61,631 nucleotides of DNA from Dehalococcoidia bacterium (GCA_009379925.1 WHSU01000017.1:1-61631); one strand, 5' to 3'; shown: positions 43,658 to 53,059, counted from the stretch's first letter. Program-made: numbers and translations. The notes: a model not told the origin generated them from the sequence alone.

Positions 43658-44647
43658 TCACCTCACCCGCGAGCGGTAGGCCATCGGGCGGATGTCCAGC
43701 GGGGCCTCCGCTGGGCGCGCGTCATCGAGGTGACGGAAGGCCGCTGCCGCAATCATCGCGGCGTTGTCCGTACACAGGTCGGGTGGCGGGATGAACACCG
43801 GCACCGACGACCGCTCCTCGATGCGTTCGCGGATGCGCCGGTTCGCGGCGACGCCGCCGGCGACCAGCACCGAGGCGACCCCCTCGCGCTCGGCGGCGCG
43901 GGCGGCCTTCTTCGAGAGCACGTCCGCGACCGACTCCTCGAAGGCCCACGCCACCTCGGCGGCGGGTGGCGCGTCCGGCGCCTGCACCGTGTGTAGCACG
44001 GCCGTCTTCAGGCCGGAGAACGAGAAGTCGTCCGAGCCGGACAGCCAGGCGCGCGGCAGTTTCAGCCGCCGCTCGGGCGCCGTCGCCGCCAGGCGCGACA
44101 CCGGTGGCCCGCCGGGGTAGCCGAGGTCAAGCAGCCGCGCCACCTTGTCGAAGGCCTCGCCGGCCGCGTCGTCGCGGGTCCCGCCCAGCCGCTGGTACCG
44201 GCCGTGGTCCTCCATCAGGAGCAGCTCCGTGTGCCCGCCCGAGATCACCAGGGCCAGCGCCGGCAGCGGCGGCTCGTCGTCCAGCAGCCAGTTGGCGCAT
44301 ACGTGGCCTTCGATGTGGTCGACCGGAATGAGCGAAAGCCCGCGCGCGTAGGCGAGGCCGCGCGCGCCGTTCAGCCCGACGAGCAACGCGCCCGGCAGGC
44401 CCGGACCCACCGTCGCGGCCACGTAGTCCAGGTCATCCCAGTCGCACTCCGCCTCGCGGAGCGCCTGGCGCACGACGAGGGGCAGCGCACGCAGGTGCTC
44501 CCGTGCGGCCACCTCCGGCACCACACCGCCGGTCTCCGCGTGCAGCAACTGCTGCGAGGCGACCACGTTCGAGCGCACGCGACGGCCGTCCGCCACCACG
44601 GCGGCGGCGGTCTCGTCGCACGAACTCTCGATGCCCAGGATCAGCAT
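43658..44647 (-). CDS. tsaD: tRNA N6-adenosine threonylcarbamoyltransferase
   Basis: This encodes 329 residues. The ASKHA ATPase fold is clear: ILGIESSCDETAAAVV, the metal-binding HIEGH at 111-115, ALVISGGHTEL, GEAFDKVARLLDLGYPGGP and VLVAGGVAANRRIRERI. It transfers threonylcarbamoyl to A37 of ANN-reading tRNAs with TsaB and TsaE, and it is essential in most bacteria. The gene stands alone, convergent with the esterase, with palindromic repeats in between. Confidence 0.97.
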   Translation of the reverse strand: MLILGIESSCDETAAAVVADGRRVRSNVVASQQLLHAETGGVVPEVAAREHLRALPLVVRQALREAECDWDDLDYVAATVGPGLPGALLVGLNGARGLAYARGLSLIPVDHIEGHVCANWLLDDEPPLPALALVISGGHTELLLMEDHGRYQRLGGTRDDAAGEAFDKVARLLDLGYPGGPPVSRLAATAPERRLKLPRAWLSGSDDFSFSGLKTAVLHTVQAPDAPPAAEVAWAFEESVADVLSKKAARAAEREGVASVLVAGGVAANRRIRERIEERSSVPVFIPPPDLCTDNAAMIAAAAFRHLDDARPAEAPLDIRPMAYRSRVR

Positions 44648-44678
44648 GTCTCGAGCATACCCTCACCGTCCGGAGTGC

Positions 44679-46727
44679 TCACGGCTGGGCGGCCGCGGCC
44701 GGGGGTTCTTGCAGCGGGTCGAAGGCGTAGATCCCGCTACCCGTTAGGACGTACGCGGTGGAGCCGTCCGCGGAGAGGGTGATGCCGCGCAGGTCCAGGA
44801 ACTCGGGGTGGAGGAACTGTGCGAGGAATGGACCCTCGCGGTTGCCCGCCACCACGCGCTCGTTGCCCCGGTCCGCGATGTAGATGCGGCCGCGAGCCGC
44901 GTCCTCCACCAGCCCCGCGGCCGACTCAGGCGGGGTGTCGATGCCACGGAGCAGCGGTTCCTGCTCCTGCGCCAGCCGGAAACGCCTCAACACACCCTCG
45001 TCCAGCACGTAGATGTCACCATCGACGCCCAGCGCCGAGGCGCCCGCCAGGTCGATCCCGCCGAGCAGCCCCGACCGCTCCGAGTCGAAACCGTTGCCCG
45101 CCTGCAGGTAGCGCCACACCTCGCCGGCCTCCGCGTCCAGGATGTAGAGGTTCCCCACGTACGCCGCCATGGCGCCCACCGAGGTCATCTCCTCCGCGTC
45201 CCGCAACGTGAGCACGGTGGGCTGCGGCGCCTCCGGGTCGATCGCGAAGAGGGTGCGCGCCGTGTCCAGCACCAGCAGCCGGCCACTGGTCGACTCCCAA
45301 GTGATCGCCAGGGGCTCGCGCGCCTCGGTCTCCTCGTAGCGCTCGCCGGTGCGGTAGACCTCCGTCGGGTCGCCGCCTCCCTCCGGGATACGGAAGACGC
45401 GCCCGCGCTCGCCGTCCAGCATCCAGAGGTCGCCGCGCCCGTAGACGACCGCGGCCGGTGTCAGCGGCGCGGTGATCCGGCCTTCGAACGTAATCACCTC
45501 CCGCAGGTCGGCCACCTCTACCACCGCGTCCAGCACGGCCACCAACGACTGTGCCTCCGCCTGCAGTGGCGCCACGCGCGGGTCCTCCGCATCGATGGCG
45601 CGCGCCTCCTCGATGGCCGCGAGGGCGGAGGTCAGCGCCTGGCGTTCCTGCGCCGGGTCGACCGTGCCCTCGGCGACGGAGAGGAAACCCTCTGCGCGCC
45701 CGAGGGCGTCCGTCAGTTGCGCCTCGCGGTCTTCGCTCAGCAGGCCGGGCACCACCAGCCAGACGGCGGCCGCAAGCGCGAGCAGCACCGCCAGGGCGCC
45801 CGCAAGCCAGCGCCACGGCAGGCCCGTGGGCATACCGGGCGCGCGGTGCCCCACCACCCGAGGGGGCCGGCGGATCTGCGGCATCGGCGAGGGCGGGCGG
45901 CGCTCCTCACTGGGACGCTCGCGCGGCGCCGGTCCGGCGGGCGCCATGCGGCGGACCGGCGACGGCGTACCCTCCACCGGCGCTGGCGCCACTGACGGCG
46001 CCTCGCCGAGGATGACCCGGCGCCCCTCGACCTCCTCGTCCTCGTCCCACGTCTCGATAGGTGGCGGTGGCTCTTCGTCCTCGTCGATGTCGAGGTCGGC
46101 GATCAGCACCGCGGTCATATCGGACAGCTGGCGCGTGCGCACGAACAACTCGGCAAGCGCGCGCTCCGGGCCGGCGGCGAGCGAATGGCCGATGGCGCCC
46201 GCGCCGATGGCGCCCTCGACATCGCTGGTGAGCAGGAGCAGTTGCTGCTTGTCCAGGTCGGCTGCGTGAAAGGCCGGCTCCACAGGCTCCGGGCCGCCGA
46301 GCGGCGCCGCCGCCGGCAGGTCATCCGTCACGAACTTCTCGAGGCCCTCCGGGCCCGCGACATAGACGCTACCGGGTCCCACCTGCGCGATGGTCGCCAC
46401 ACCCTCTCGGATCGCGATGCAGGTAAGGCCCACGGCGACCTGGTGTTCGCGCAGGGAGCGGCGGTTCCACTCCGCCAGGTTGGTGTGCGCCTGCTGGAGC
46501 GAACGCAACAGGCCGCCGGTCAGCGACAGCGCCTCGCGTCCGAACAGGGCGGCGACCGCCTCTGCCACTTCCGCGCAGAACTCACCGGAGCGCTCGTCCA
46601 GCGGCTCCGCCAGGACGATGAGGCGCACCGTCTCGTCCTCGCGGCGGCGCTCGCGGTCGACCAGCCACGGGCCATGCTCGCGCACCTCGCCGCCGACCAT
46701 GGCGTAACGGCCCACCCAGATGGCCAC
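44679..46727 (-). CDS. PP2C-like domain plus beta-propeller membrane protein
   Basis: This encodes 682 residues, GTG start. Residues 1-about 215 have the PP2C (PPM) fold order (GLTCIAIREGVATIAQVGPGSVYV, LLLLTSDVEGAIG), but the metal-binding Asp positions are altered, so catalysis is doubtful. A Pro-rich acidic linker follows, then one membrane helix (about 309-331: WRWLAGALAVLLALAAAVWLVVPGLL). The external part has a helical coil (EAQLTDALGRAEGFLSVAEG) and then a repeat-rich beta-propeller-like region (AAVVYGRGDLWMLDGERGRVFRIPEGGG..., GDIYVLDEGVLRRF). It may sense an external signal and act in the cytosol. Function unknown. Confidence 0.7.
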   Translation of the reverse strand: MAIWVGRYAMVGGEVREHGPWLVDRERRREDETVRLIVLAEPLDERSGEFCAEVAEAVAALFGREALSLTGGLLRSLQQAHTNLAEWNRRSLREHQVAVGLTCIAIREGVATIAQVGPGSVYVAGPEGLEKFVTDDLPAAAPLGGPEPVEPAFHAADLDKQQLLLLTSDVEGAIGAGAIGHSLAAGPERALAELFVRTRQLSDMTAVLIADLDIDEDEEPPPPIETWDEDEEVEGRRVILGEAPSVAPAPVEGTPSPVRRMAPAGPAPRERPSEERRPPSPMPQIRRPPRVVGHRAPGMPTGLPWRWLAGALAVLLALAAAVWLVVPGLLSEDREAQLTDALGRAEGFLSVAEGTVDPAQERQALTSALAAIEEARAIDAEDPRVAPLQAEAQSLVAVLDAVVEVADLREVITFEGRITAPLTPAAVVYGRGDLWMLDGERGRVFRIPEGGGDPTEVYRTGERYEETEAREPLAITWESTSGRLLVLDTARTLFAIDPEAPQPTVLTLRDAEEMTSVGAMAAYVGNLYILDAEAGEVWRYLQAGNGFDSERSGLLGGIDLAGASALGVDGDIYVLDEGVLRRFRLAQEQEPLLRGIDTPPESAAGLVEDAARGRIYIADRGNERVVAGNREGPFLAQFLHPEFLDLRGITLSADGSTAYVLTGSGIYAFDPLQEPPAAAAQP

Positions 46728-46913
46728 GGCGCTACCGCCGCCCCACGTCGCACCGCCCTCGAGGGTGGTGCGGGGCGAGCGAGCGGACGCGCAAGCGCGT
46801 CCCGGAACGCCACGGGTACCAGTGCAGCCGCATCAACGGGGCAGGATACGGCACGCGTCCGGGACTCTCATCCCGCAGGCCAGGGAGTGTCGTGATGGCG
46901 GCGGCGTGAAACC

Positions 46914-47600
46914 TCAGTCGGAGGTGCGCGAAGCCGCTACCGAGGTGACGGGAAGCCGCAGCGAGGGGTCGGACGCCAGCGGGACCGGCTGACCGGGGAC
47001 CATGCGGTACGTGCAGCCCTCGTCGCCGTGCATGCGGCAGCACTCCAGCTCCACGCGCATCCCCGTGAGCTGGGCGATGTACGCCACGTCCACGTCGCAG
47101 GCCGCGCGGTGCTGCTGAGCGACCTCCAGGTAGGGGCAGGTGCGTTCGTGCAGCAGGAACGCCCCGTCCTGCTCTTCCCAGTCGGCGATCAGTTCCTGGT
47201 CGCGCAATACCTGGCACGCCGCCTCCACCCGCTCGGCCGCTGTCAGGCCCTCGAGGCGCGCCAGGTGTGGCCGCGCCAGTGGTTCCGCCGCGCGCCGTAA
47301 CAACTCGCCGAATGCGGCGTCGTCCAGCGTGTCGCGGGCGGCGGTCAGCAGCGCGCTGGCCAGCTGGTCGTACGACTTCGGATACGTGGCCTCACCGCTC
47401 TCGGTGAGGGAGTAGACCAGCGCCGGGCGCCCCACCTTGCCGCGCAACTCGCGGCTCCCTACCAGTCCCTCGCGCTGGAGGATCGTGAGGTGCTGTCGCA
47501 CGCCCGTGGCCGTGAGGTCCAGGTGCTCGCCCAGCTCACGCACACTGGCGTCCCCGTGGTCACGGAGGAAGTCGAGGATCTGCTGACGTGTCGCCTGCAT
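46914..47600 (-). CDS. SufR-like Fe-S transcriptional regulator
   Basis: This encodes 228 residues from the ATG at 47600. The N-terminal winged helix is clear (QQILDFLRDHGDASVRELGEHLDLTATGVRQHLTILQREGLVGSRE...GRPALVYSLTESG). The C-terminal part has Cys155 and Cys168 separated by 12 residues (CPYLEVAQQHRAAC), then C187/C188 and C196 in LECCRMHGDEGCTYRM, a set suited to an Fe-S cluster. This resembles SufR, although the last spacings differ. It is divergent from the hypothetical gene at 47659, with 58 bases between, so it may regulate it. No suf genes are visible here. Confidence 0.7.
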   Translation of the reverse strand: MQATRQQILDFLRDHGDASVRELGEHLDLTATGVRQHLTILQREGLVGSRELRGKVGRPALVYSLTESGEATYPKSYDQLASALLTAARDTLDDAAFGELLRRAAEPLARPHLARLEGLTAAERVEAACQVLRDQELIADWEEQDGAFLLHERTCPYLEVAQQHRAACDVDVAYIAQLTGMRVELECCRMHGDEGCTYRMVPGQPVPLASDPSLRLPVTSVAASRTSD

Positions 47601-47658
47601 AATGGTGCCATCAGCATAACCCACCCGCCCTGCCGAATTACTGACGGATGAGGGACGC

Positions 47659-48045
47659 ATGGCAGACGATCCGCTGCAACATCGAGCCTACGCGGACGCC
47701 ATTGTGGAGCGAGCCGCCGGACAACTCCGCGATCTGCTGAAGACGCTGGCCGGCCAGCTACAGCCCTTCCCGGCGTTCCCCGGCGCCATGTTCGCCTACG
47801 GCATCGAGGTGGACCCACCGGGCGGCGCCGACCTGGGCTGCGTCATCCTGGCGGACGACGGTGAGCTGTACGAACTGCAGATCGGCCTCGACGACGAGGA
47901 GATCGCCCGAGGCGGCGACCATGTCGCGACGCGCCAGGAGGAGACCGTGAAGCTCGACCTGCCGCCGGCGGACTACGTCACCTACGCGCATCGGGCCGTG
48001 CAGGCCGCGATCGCGGAACTCGAACGCCGGCAGGAGGCAGGATGA
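47659..48045 (+). CDS. hypothetical protein, 128 aa
   Basis: This encodes 128 residues with no signal or membrane segment. It has a moderately conserved-looking core (FPAFPGAMFAYGIEVDPPGGADLGCVILADDGELYELQIGLDDEEIARGGDH) and a helical C-terminus (YAHRAVQAAIAELERRQEAG). It is divergent from the SufR-like regulator and is followed by the PNPOx-fold gene eight bases after its stop, so the two are probably co-expressed. No family recognised. Confidence 0.6.
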   Translation: MADDPLQHRAYADAIVERAAGQLRDLLKTLAGQLQPFPAFPGAMFAYGIEVDPPGGADLGCVILADDGELYELQIGLDDEEIARGGDHVATRQEETVKLDLPPADYVTYAHRAVQAAIAELERRQEAG

Positions 48046-48052
48046 CCGCCGG

Positions 48053-48490
48053 ATGACCTGGGCCGCCTTCGCCGAGGGCGCACCGGACCTCGCCACGTTC
48101 GCGCGCGAGCGGTTGCATGGGCGCGTCGCCTACGTTGCGACCGCGACTCGGGAGGGCGCGCCGCGCGTGCACCCGGTCACGCCGATCATCGATGGTGAAC
48201 GGCTCTTCCTCTTCATGGAACCCACCTCGCCGAAGGGGCATGACCTGCGGCACAACCCGCGCTACGCGCTCCACTGCTCGGTGGAAGATAGCCACGGCGG
48301 CGGTGGCGAGGTGTTCCTGCGCGGCCGCGCCGAGCCCGTGGAGGACCCGGCGCTCCGAGCACTGGCCGTCGCGGCCGCCTCGTACGAGGTCGCGGAGCGC
48401 TACGTCTGCTTCACGCTGAGCGTGGAGCAGGCGGTGGCGACCCGCTACACGGACGCCGGGCCTGCTCGTGAACGCTGGCGGGCGGATTAG
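48053..48490 (+). CDS. pyridoxamine 5'-phosphate oxidase-like protein
   Basis: This encodes 145 residues of split-barrel flavoprotein fold (RVAYVATATREGAPRVHPVTPIIDGERLFLFMEPTSPKGHDLRHNPRYALHCSV...GEVFLRGRAEPVEDP). Members bind FMN, F420 or haem. The substrate is unknown. It overlaps the start region of the convergent coiled-coil gene by a few bases at its end. Confidence 0.75.
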   Translation: MTWAAFAEGAPDLATFARERLHGRVAYVATATREGAPRVHPVTPIIDGERLFLFMEPTSPKGHDLRHNPRYALHCSVEDSHGGGGEVFLRGRAEPVEDPALRALAVAAASYEVAERYVCFTLSVEQAVATRYTDAGPARERWRAD

Positions 48491-49299
48491 AACAGCGCGA
48501 AGGCCTGGTCGCAGCTGTATTCGACGGCCTCGAGCGCCCAGATCGCCTCGTCCCAGTACTCGTACGCCAGGTACTGCAAGGAGAGCGAGACGCCCGCCAG
48601 GCAGTCCTTGAGCACGGCAATCTGGCCCGACTGCAGTGTGGCGCGTTGCTGCTGAGTGGCCAGGTCGCCCTGCGTCTCGTCCAGGCTCCCCTGCAACCCG
48701 GCGATCTCTGTCTCCGCGGCGTCCAGTTCGTCGCGGGCTTCATCGCGCTCGGCCGTCCGCCGGTCGAGCGTGGCGGCCGTGTCATCGAGGTCGGCTTGCA
48801 GCGAGACCAGCTCCTCGGAGCGCTGCGTGAGGTCCGCCTCGGTGGCGCTCAAGGTCGCGCGCGTGTCCTCCAGTGTGCCGCTGGTCGCGAGCAGTTCGGC
48901 GGTGGTGTCGTCCAGTTGCGAGTGCGTATTGAAGGCGAACAACCCGAGCGCCGCGAACGCCGCCAGCGTAGCCACGACCGCCAGCGCCCCGAGCGCGACC
49001 AGCCATCGCGGACGTCGCGAGCGCCGCCCGGTGTCCGCCTCGGGCGTCACGACCGAGGCCGGGGCCGCCGTACGCTCCGGTGCTCGGTGGCGTCCACCGG
49101 TGGCGACGGCCACACCCGTCGCGGACAGTGAGCGCTGGAGCACCGCCGCAGCGGGGGCCCGCCGGGCGGCCTCGGATGCCACGCCCGCCGAGGAGCCGCC
49201 AGCTTCAAGTTCGGACGAGCCCGGGCGCAGGTCCTGGCCGCAGTGGTGGCAGAATTTCCACCCACCTTCGCTCTGGCCGCCACATCTCGGACAGGGCAT
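48487..49299 (-). CDS. zinc-ribbon, membrane and coiled-coil protein
   Basis: This encodes 270 residues from the ATG at 49299, two bases after the protease stop. An N-terminal zinc ribbon (CPRCGGQSEGGWKFCHHCGQDL) is followed by an Ala/Ser-rich linker, one membrane helix (about 100-122: WLVALGALAVVATLAAFAALGLFAF) and a long coiled coil (LDDTTAELLATSGTLEDTRATLSATEADLTQRSEELVSLQADLDDTAATLD). A short C-terminal part contains two Cys (LKDCLAGVS and YSCDQ). It has the same architecture order as the adjoining protease (ribbon, helix, coil), which suggests that they work together at the membrane. Confidence 0.7.
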   Translation of the reverse strand: MPCPRCGGQSEGGWKFCHHCGQDLRPGSSELEAGGSSAGVASEAARRAPAAAVLQRSLSATGVAVATGGRHRAPERTAAPASVVTPEADTGRRSRRPRWLVALGALAVVATLAAFAALGLFAFNTHSQLDDTTAELLATSGTLEDTRATLSATEADLTQRSEELVSLQADLDDTAATLDRRTAERDEARDELDAAETEIAGLQGSLDETQGDLATQQQRATLQSGQIAVLKDCLAGVSLSLQYLAYEYWDEAIWALEAVEYSCDQAFALF

Positions 49300-49301
49300 C
49301 G

Positions 49302-50210
49302 TCACTCCTCGCACGAGGTGACGGTCAGGCACACGGTGTCGATGGGGATCGCGAACGACAGCCCCTCATACCCCACGCCCGCCACCTTCTCCACGACGAC
49401 GCCCACGACGGCGCCACTCTCGTCCACCACCGGCCCGCCGCTGTTGCCGGGGCTGATTGGGGCCGAGAACTGGATGCGGTCCTCCCGAATGGCCGAGACG
49501 ATTCCGCTCGACACGGTGCCCTCCAGCCCGTACGGCGAACCGACCGCCACCACCAGCGCGCCCACCTCGGGCGGCGCGCGCTCCAGGTCCAGCGGGGTCA
49601 GCGCGTCCGAGGGAACGATGACAGCCAGGTCGTGCTCGACGCTGACGTTGGCGATGCGGCCCGTGAGCGCGTGCTCCTCGCGGTGGAGGGTGACCTCGCG
49701 GCCGCCCGTGCGCCACAAATCCGCGACCACGTGGTAGTTCGTGATCACCACGGCCTCGCCGGTGCGTGTGCTCATGACGAAGCCGGTGCCGATGGCCCAG
49801 GCGGTTTCCACCGTGAACACCGACGGGCGCACCATGCGCGCGATGTCCGCGATCTCCACGTCAGACTCGAGGATCGCCTCCGCCTCGGTGATGCGGCGTA
49901 GCGCCTCCTGCTGCTGGTCGCCCTGCGCGCTCAGCAGTTCGCGCTGCCCCTCGACGCGCTCGTTCGTGGCGTGGAGTTCCAGCGACAGGCGGGCGACATC
50001 ACCCCGCACCAGCTCGATCTGCGTCGACAGCTCGCGGGCCGTCAGCGTGAGCAGGGCGAGCGCGGCGACCACGCCGGCGAGAAGCAGCCCCGCGACGATG
50101 GTCGGCGCGAGCCGCTGGAGGCGGGCGCCCAGCAGCGTGCGCGACGCGTTGTGCCGCGGGCAGCGTCCGCGCTGCAATGTCAGGCCGCATTCAGTACAAA
50201 AGAGCGCCAC
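49302..50210 (-). CDS. membrane-anchored trypsin-like serine protease with zinc ribbon
   Basis: This encodes 302 residues, GTG start. A short zinc ribbon (CTECGLTLQRGRCPRH, residues 5-20) precedes one membrane helix (about 37-57), a coiled coil (about 60-115) and an S1-type protease domain. The catalytic triad is visible as H160 (NYHVVAD), D194 (VEHDLAV) and S257 (SPGNSGGP). DegP/HtrA-like fold without a PDZ domain. It likely works on envelope proteins. It is coupled to the ribbon/coil protein downstream. The 281 bases beyond its start to moaC hold no gene. Confidence 0.85.
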   Translation of the reverse strand: MALFCTECGLTLQRGRCPRHNASRTLLGARLQRLAPTIVAGLLLAGVVAALALLTLTARELSTQIELVRGDVARLSLELHATNERVEGQRELLSAQGDQQQEALRRITEAEAILESDVEIADIARMVRPSVFTVETAWAIGTGFVMSTRTGEAVVITNYHVVADLWRTGGREVTLHREEHALTGRIANVSVEHDLAVIVPSDALTPLDLERAPPEVGALVVAVGSPYGLEGTVSSGIVSAIREDRIQFSAPISPGNSGGPVVDESGAVVGVVVEKVAGVGYEGLSFAIPIDTVCLTVTSCEE

Positions 50211-50491
50211 AGACCGACCCCGCCCGTCTTCCTTCTACGGGCAGTATCACGGACGGAGGCCTCGCCCTATATCGCGAAACCGTCAGAATTCGCGAAGAAT
50301 CGAGTCCTCACACACCTACGCGCACCGAGCGGGACGCGCGCACCGCCACCGATGACGGCCGGCGCTTGCCCCATGACGGTGACCGAGGCGCACTCGGTGC
50401 GGGCGGGCAAGGTCGCGCGAAGCGGGAACCGATACTCGCCTTCAACGAGATCCGAACACCCTGCTTCAGGAGCACACGGCCGCATGAGCCA

Positions 50492-51040
50492 CTATTCGTC
50501 GGCGCGGTAGTCGCCGGAGGCGCCGCCGGACTTCGCGACCAGCCGCACGGCCTCGATGCGCATCGTGCGTTCGGCTGCCTTGCACATGTCGTAGACCGTC
50601 AGAGCCGCGACCGACACCGCCGTCAGCGCCTCCATCTCCACGCCGGTCTGCGCCGTCGTGCGCACCGTCGCCTCGATGTCTACCGCGCCGTCCGACGGTG
50701 TCAGCGTGACCTCGATGCCGGTGAGGGGGAGCGGATGGCAGAGGGGGATCAGGTCGCTCGTGCGCTTCGCGGCCATAATGCCGGCCAGCCGGGCGGTCGC
50801 CAGCACGTCGCCCTTCGGCACGCGTCCTTCGACGATCAGCGCCAGCGTCTCCGGCTGCATCACCACGCGTCCTCGGGCGGTCGCCTCGCGTGCGGTGACG
50901 GCCTTGGCGGAGACGTCCACCATGCGCGCGTGCCCCTCAGCATCGAGGTGGGAGAGCGCCGGCGAGGCCGGCGCGTCCGCGCGCCCTTCGACGGGCTCAG
51001 GGTGAGCGGATTGTCTGCTGGCGGAGTCTGGTCGGGTCAC
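50492..51040 (-). CDS. moaC: cyclic pyranopterin monophosphate synthase
   Basis: This encodes 182 residues from a GTG at 51040, with AGGAAG seven bases ahead. The MoaC domain begins [25 protein letters not shown] and contains [20 protein letters not shown] and [22 protein letters not shown], the conserved family core. The preceding residues ([14 protein letters not shown]) are encoded by a palindromic repeat, so the N-terminus carries a translated insertion. It converts the MoaA product to cyclic pyranopterin monophosphate for molybdenum cofactor. It follows moaA by 91 bases. Confidence 0.93.
   Translation of the reverse strand: MTRPDSASRQSAHPEPVEGRADAPASPALSHLDAEGHARMVDVSAKAVTAREATARGRVVMQPETLALIVEGRVPKGDVLATARLAGIMAAKRTSDLIPLCHPLPLTGIEVTLTPSDGAVDIEATVRTTAQTGVEMEALTAVSVAALTVYDMCKAAERTMRIEAVRLVAKSGGASGDYRADE
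50983..51010 (-). repeat. REP-like palindromic repeat inside the moaC 5' coding region
   Basis: The plus-strand sequence GCCCTTCGACGGGCTCAGGG and following GTGAGCGGA matches the inverted unit at 43577-43602 except for a few bases. It is read in frame by moaC as HPEPVEG. Confidence 0.8.
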
Positions 51041-51056
51041 GCGGCATCTTCCTGCT

Positions 51057-51083
51057 CCCCTCGCCCGCAGCGCGGGAGAGGGG
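51057..51083. repeat. hairpin repeat between moaA and moaC
   Basis: CCCCTC (51057-51062) with CCCGC pairs with GCGGG and GAGGGG (51072-51083), loop AGC, one mismatch in the stem. It lies 17-43 bases before moaC, and its form (CCCCTC...GAGGGG) is a common dispersed palindrome. It could influence moaA/moaC mRNA. Confidence 0.55.
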
Positions 51084-51131
51084 CCGCCTGCCGGGTATCC
51101 CGGCAACTCGTCGTGCGTGAGGGCTCTGCGC

Positions 51132-52187
51132 CTACCCCCCGATGTACGACATCTCCACCTTGGGCAGCCCCGCCGTCTCCGACGACCGCAGCTCCGAGTA
51201 ACGGTCGGAGCGCCGCTCCCACGTCGAGCGGAGTAGCGCCTCGACTTCCTCGTCGCTGGCGCCGGAGCGCAGGATCTCCCGCAGGTCGGTGCCACCCGCG
51301 GCGAAGAGGCACGTGTAGAGCTTGCCGTCCGCGGACAGGCGGGCACGCGTACACGTCGCGCAGAAGGGCTGCGTCACGGAGGTGATGAAGCCCACTTCAC
51401 CGGCGCCATCGCGGTAGCGGTAGCGCTGCGCTACCTCGCCGGTGTAGTTCGGGTCAAGCGGCTCCAGCCGGAACTCGGCGTCGATGCGGTCGCGCAACTC
51501 GCTGGCCGGCACCACCTCGTCCATGCGCCAGCCGTTGGTCGTCCCTACGTCCATAAACTCGATGAAACGCAGGATGTGACCGGTGCCGCGGAAGTGGCGT
51601 GCGAGGTCGAGCAGGGTGTGGTCGTTCACGCCTCGGCGGACGACCGCGTTCACCTTGACCGGCGCCAGGCCGGCGCGTGCGGCCGCCTCGATGCCCTCCA
51701 GCACCAGGTGGACCGGGAAGTCCATGTCGTTCATCTGCCGGAAGGTGGCGTCGTCCAGCGAGTCGAGGCTGACGGTCACGCGGTCCAGCCCGGCCGCCGC
51801 CAGCGCCTCGGCCTGCGAGGCGAGGAGCGTGCCATTCGTGGTCAGTGTGACCTCGAGGCCGTCGATGCCCTTGAGCAGCTCCACCAGAGTCGGCAGCTGG
51901 GACCGCAGCGTTGGTTCGCCGCCGGTCAGCCGCGCCTTGCGCACACCGAGGCCTGTGAAGATGCGCGTCAGCCTCGTGATCTCCTCGAAGGAGAGCACCT
52001 GGTCGCGCGGCAGGAAGGCAAAGCCCGGCCCGAAGACTTCCTTCGGCATGCAGTACTGGCAGCGGAAGTTGCAACGGTCCGTGACGGAGATGCGCAGGTC
52101 ATGCACCGGCCGCCCGAGGGTGTCCACGAGCGAGCCGCCGGCCGCCACCGGGCGCTCGAAGTCGTCGCCGAAGTCCGGATGGGTCAT
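51132..52187 (-). CDS. moaA: GTP 3',8-cyclase (radical SAM)
   Basis: This encodes 351 residues. The radical SAM motif CxxxCxxC is present in [28 protein letters not shown] is the next conserved segment, and the second [4Fe-4S] cluster motif is [20 protein letters not shown]. The C-terminus ends in the conserved Gly-Gly (YIGG). It catalyses the first step of molybdenum cofactor synthesis from GTP. Upstream of moaC and downstream of rdgB on one strand. Confidence 0.97.
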   Translation of the reverse strand: MTHPDFGDDFERPVAAGGSLVDTLGRPVHDLRISVTDRCNFRCQYCMPKEVFGPGFAFLPRDQVLSFEEITRLTRIFTGLGVRKARLTGGEPTLRSQLPTLVELLKGIDGLEVTLTTNGTLLASQAEALAAAGLDRVTVSLDSLDDATFRQMNDMDFPVHLVLEGIEAAARAGLAPVKVNAVVRRGVNDHTLLDLARHFRGTGHILRFIEFMDVGTTNGWRMDEVVPASELRDRIDAEFRLEPLDPNYTGEVAQRYRYRDGAGEVGFITSVTQPFCATCTRARLSADGKLYTCLFAAGGTDLREILRSGASDEEVEALLRSTWERRSDRYSELRSSETAGLPKVEMSYIGG

Positions 52188-52240
52188 GACACCAGTGTAT
52201 GGCCCTCGGAGGCGTCTCGCATCGTTCGCTGGCGGGCGCG

Positions 52241-52918
52241 CTACCGATTGAGGTCGCGCAGCACGTCCCGCAGCGCCGCCAGCGCCAGCGCCCGATGCGA
52301 GATGCGCTGCTTCTCGTCGCCGAGTTCCGCCATGGTCTGGCCGCCCGGCAGCAGGAAGACCGGGTCGTAGCCGAAGCCATTGGCGCCGCGCGGCTCGAGG
52401 GCAATGCGGCCCTCGACGACGCCCTCGCGGACGATCGGCTGGTTGCCGGGGCGCGCGACGGCGACCGTAGCGCGGAAGCGGGCGGTGCGCCGGGAGAGCG
52501 GGACGCCCGCCAGTTCCTCCAGCAGCCGCTCGTAGCGACGCTGGTCGTCCATGCCCGGGCCGCCGTAGCGCGCGGAGAGCACGCCGGGCCGGCCGCCGAG
52601 CGCGTCGACCTCGAGGCCGGAGTCGTCGGCGAGTGAGGGGAGTCCCGAGGCGCGCACATAGGCGGTCGCCTTCGCGACTGCGTTCTCGACATAAGATCGA
52701 CCGGTTTCCGCGACCGGCGCGATGTCGACACCGGCCTCCGAGGGGGTGAGCAGCTCCCAGCCGCTGCCCCCGAGAATCGCGCGGATCTCGCGCACCTTGC
52801 TCGCGTTGCCGGTGCCAAGCACCAGCCGTCGCGGCCGGTCGCCGGGTGCGGCGACGGTGGCCGCGTGACTCGCAGGGGAGATCGGGTCGCCGCTTCGCGG
52901 CGTGGTCGGTGCAACCAT
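52241..52918 (-). CDS. rdgB: non-canonical purine NTP pyrophosphatase
   Basis: This encodes 225 residues from the ATG at 52918 ([10 protein letters not shown]...); longer frames are non-coding. The N-terminal motif [18 protein letters not shown] is characteristic (GTxNxxKxxE), followed by [25 protein letters not shown] and [17 protein letters not shown]. It removes deoxyinosine- and xanthosine-type triphosphates from the pool. It lies 53 bases upstream of moaA. Confidence 0.95.
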   Translation of the reverse strand: MVAPTTPRSGDPISPASHAATVAAPGDRPRRLVLGTGNASKVREIRAILGGSGWELLTPSEAGVDIAPVAETGRSYVENAVAKATAYVRASGLPSLADDSGLEVDALGGRPGVLSARYGGPGMDDQRRYERLLEELAGVPLSRRTARFRATVAVARPGNQPIVREGVVEGRIALEPRGANGFGYDPVFLLPGGQTMAELGDEKQRISHRALALAALRDVLRDLNR

Positions 52919-53059
52919 GTAGGTATCGTGCCGGAACCCGCTCCTTCTGGCGAGCGATGAAGCGGTGGGGAGGACCGGTGCGCCGCGGCCGCTGGCTGTG
53001 GTCGAGTCCACCCCTCGGCCAAGCCAGATTGCCAGGCCGGTGGACATCCGTGACCCCAA

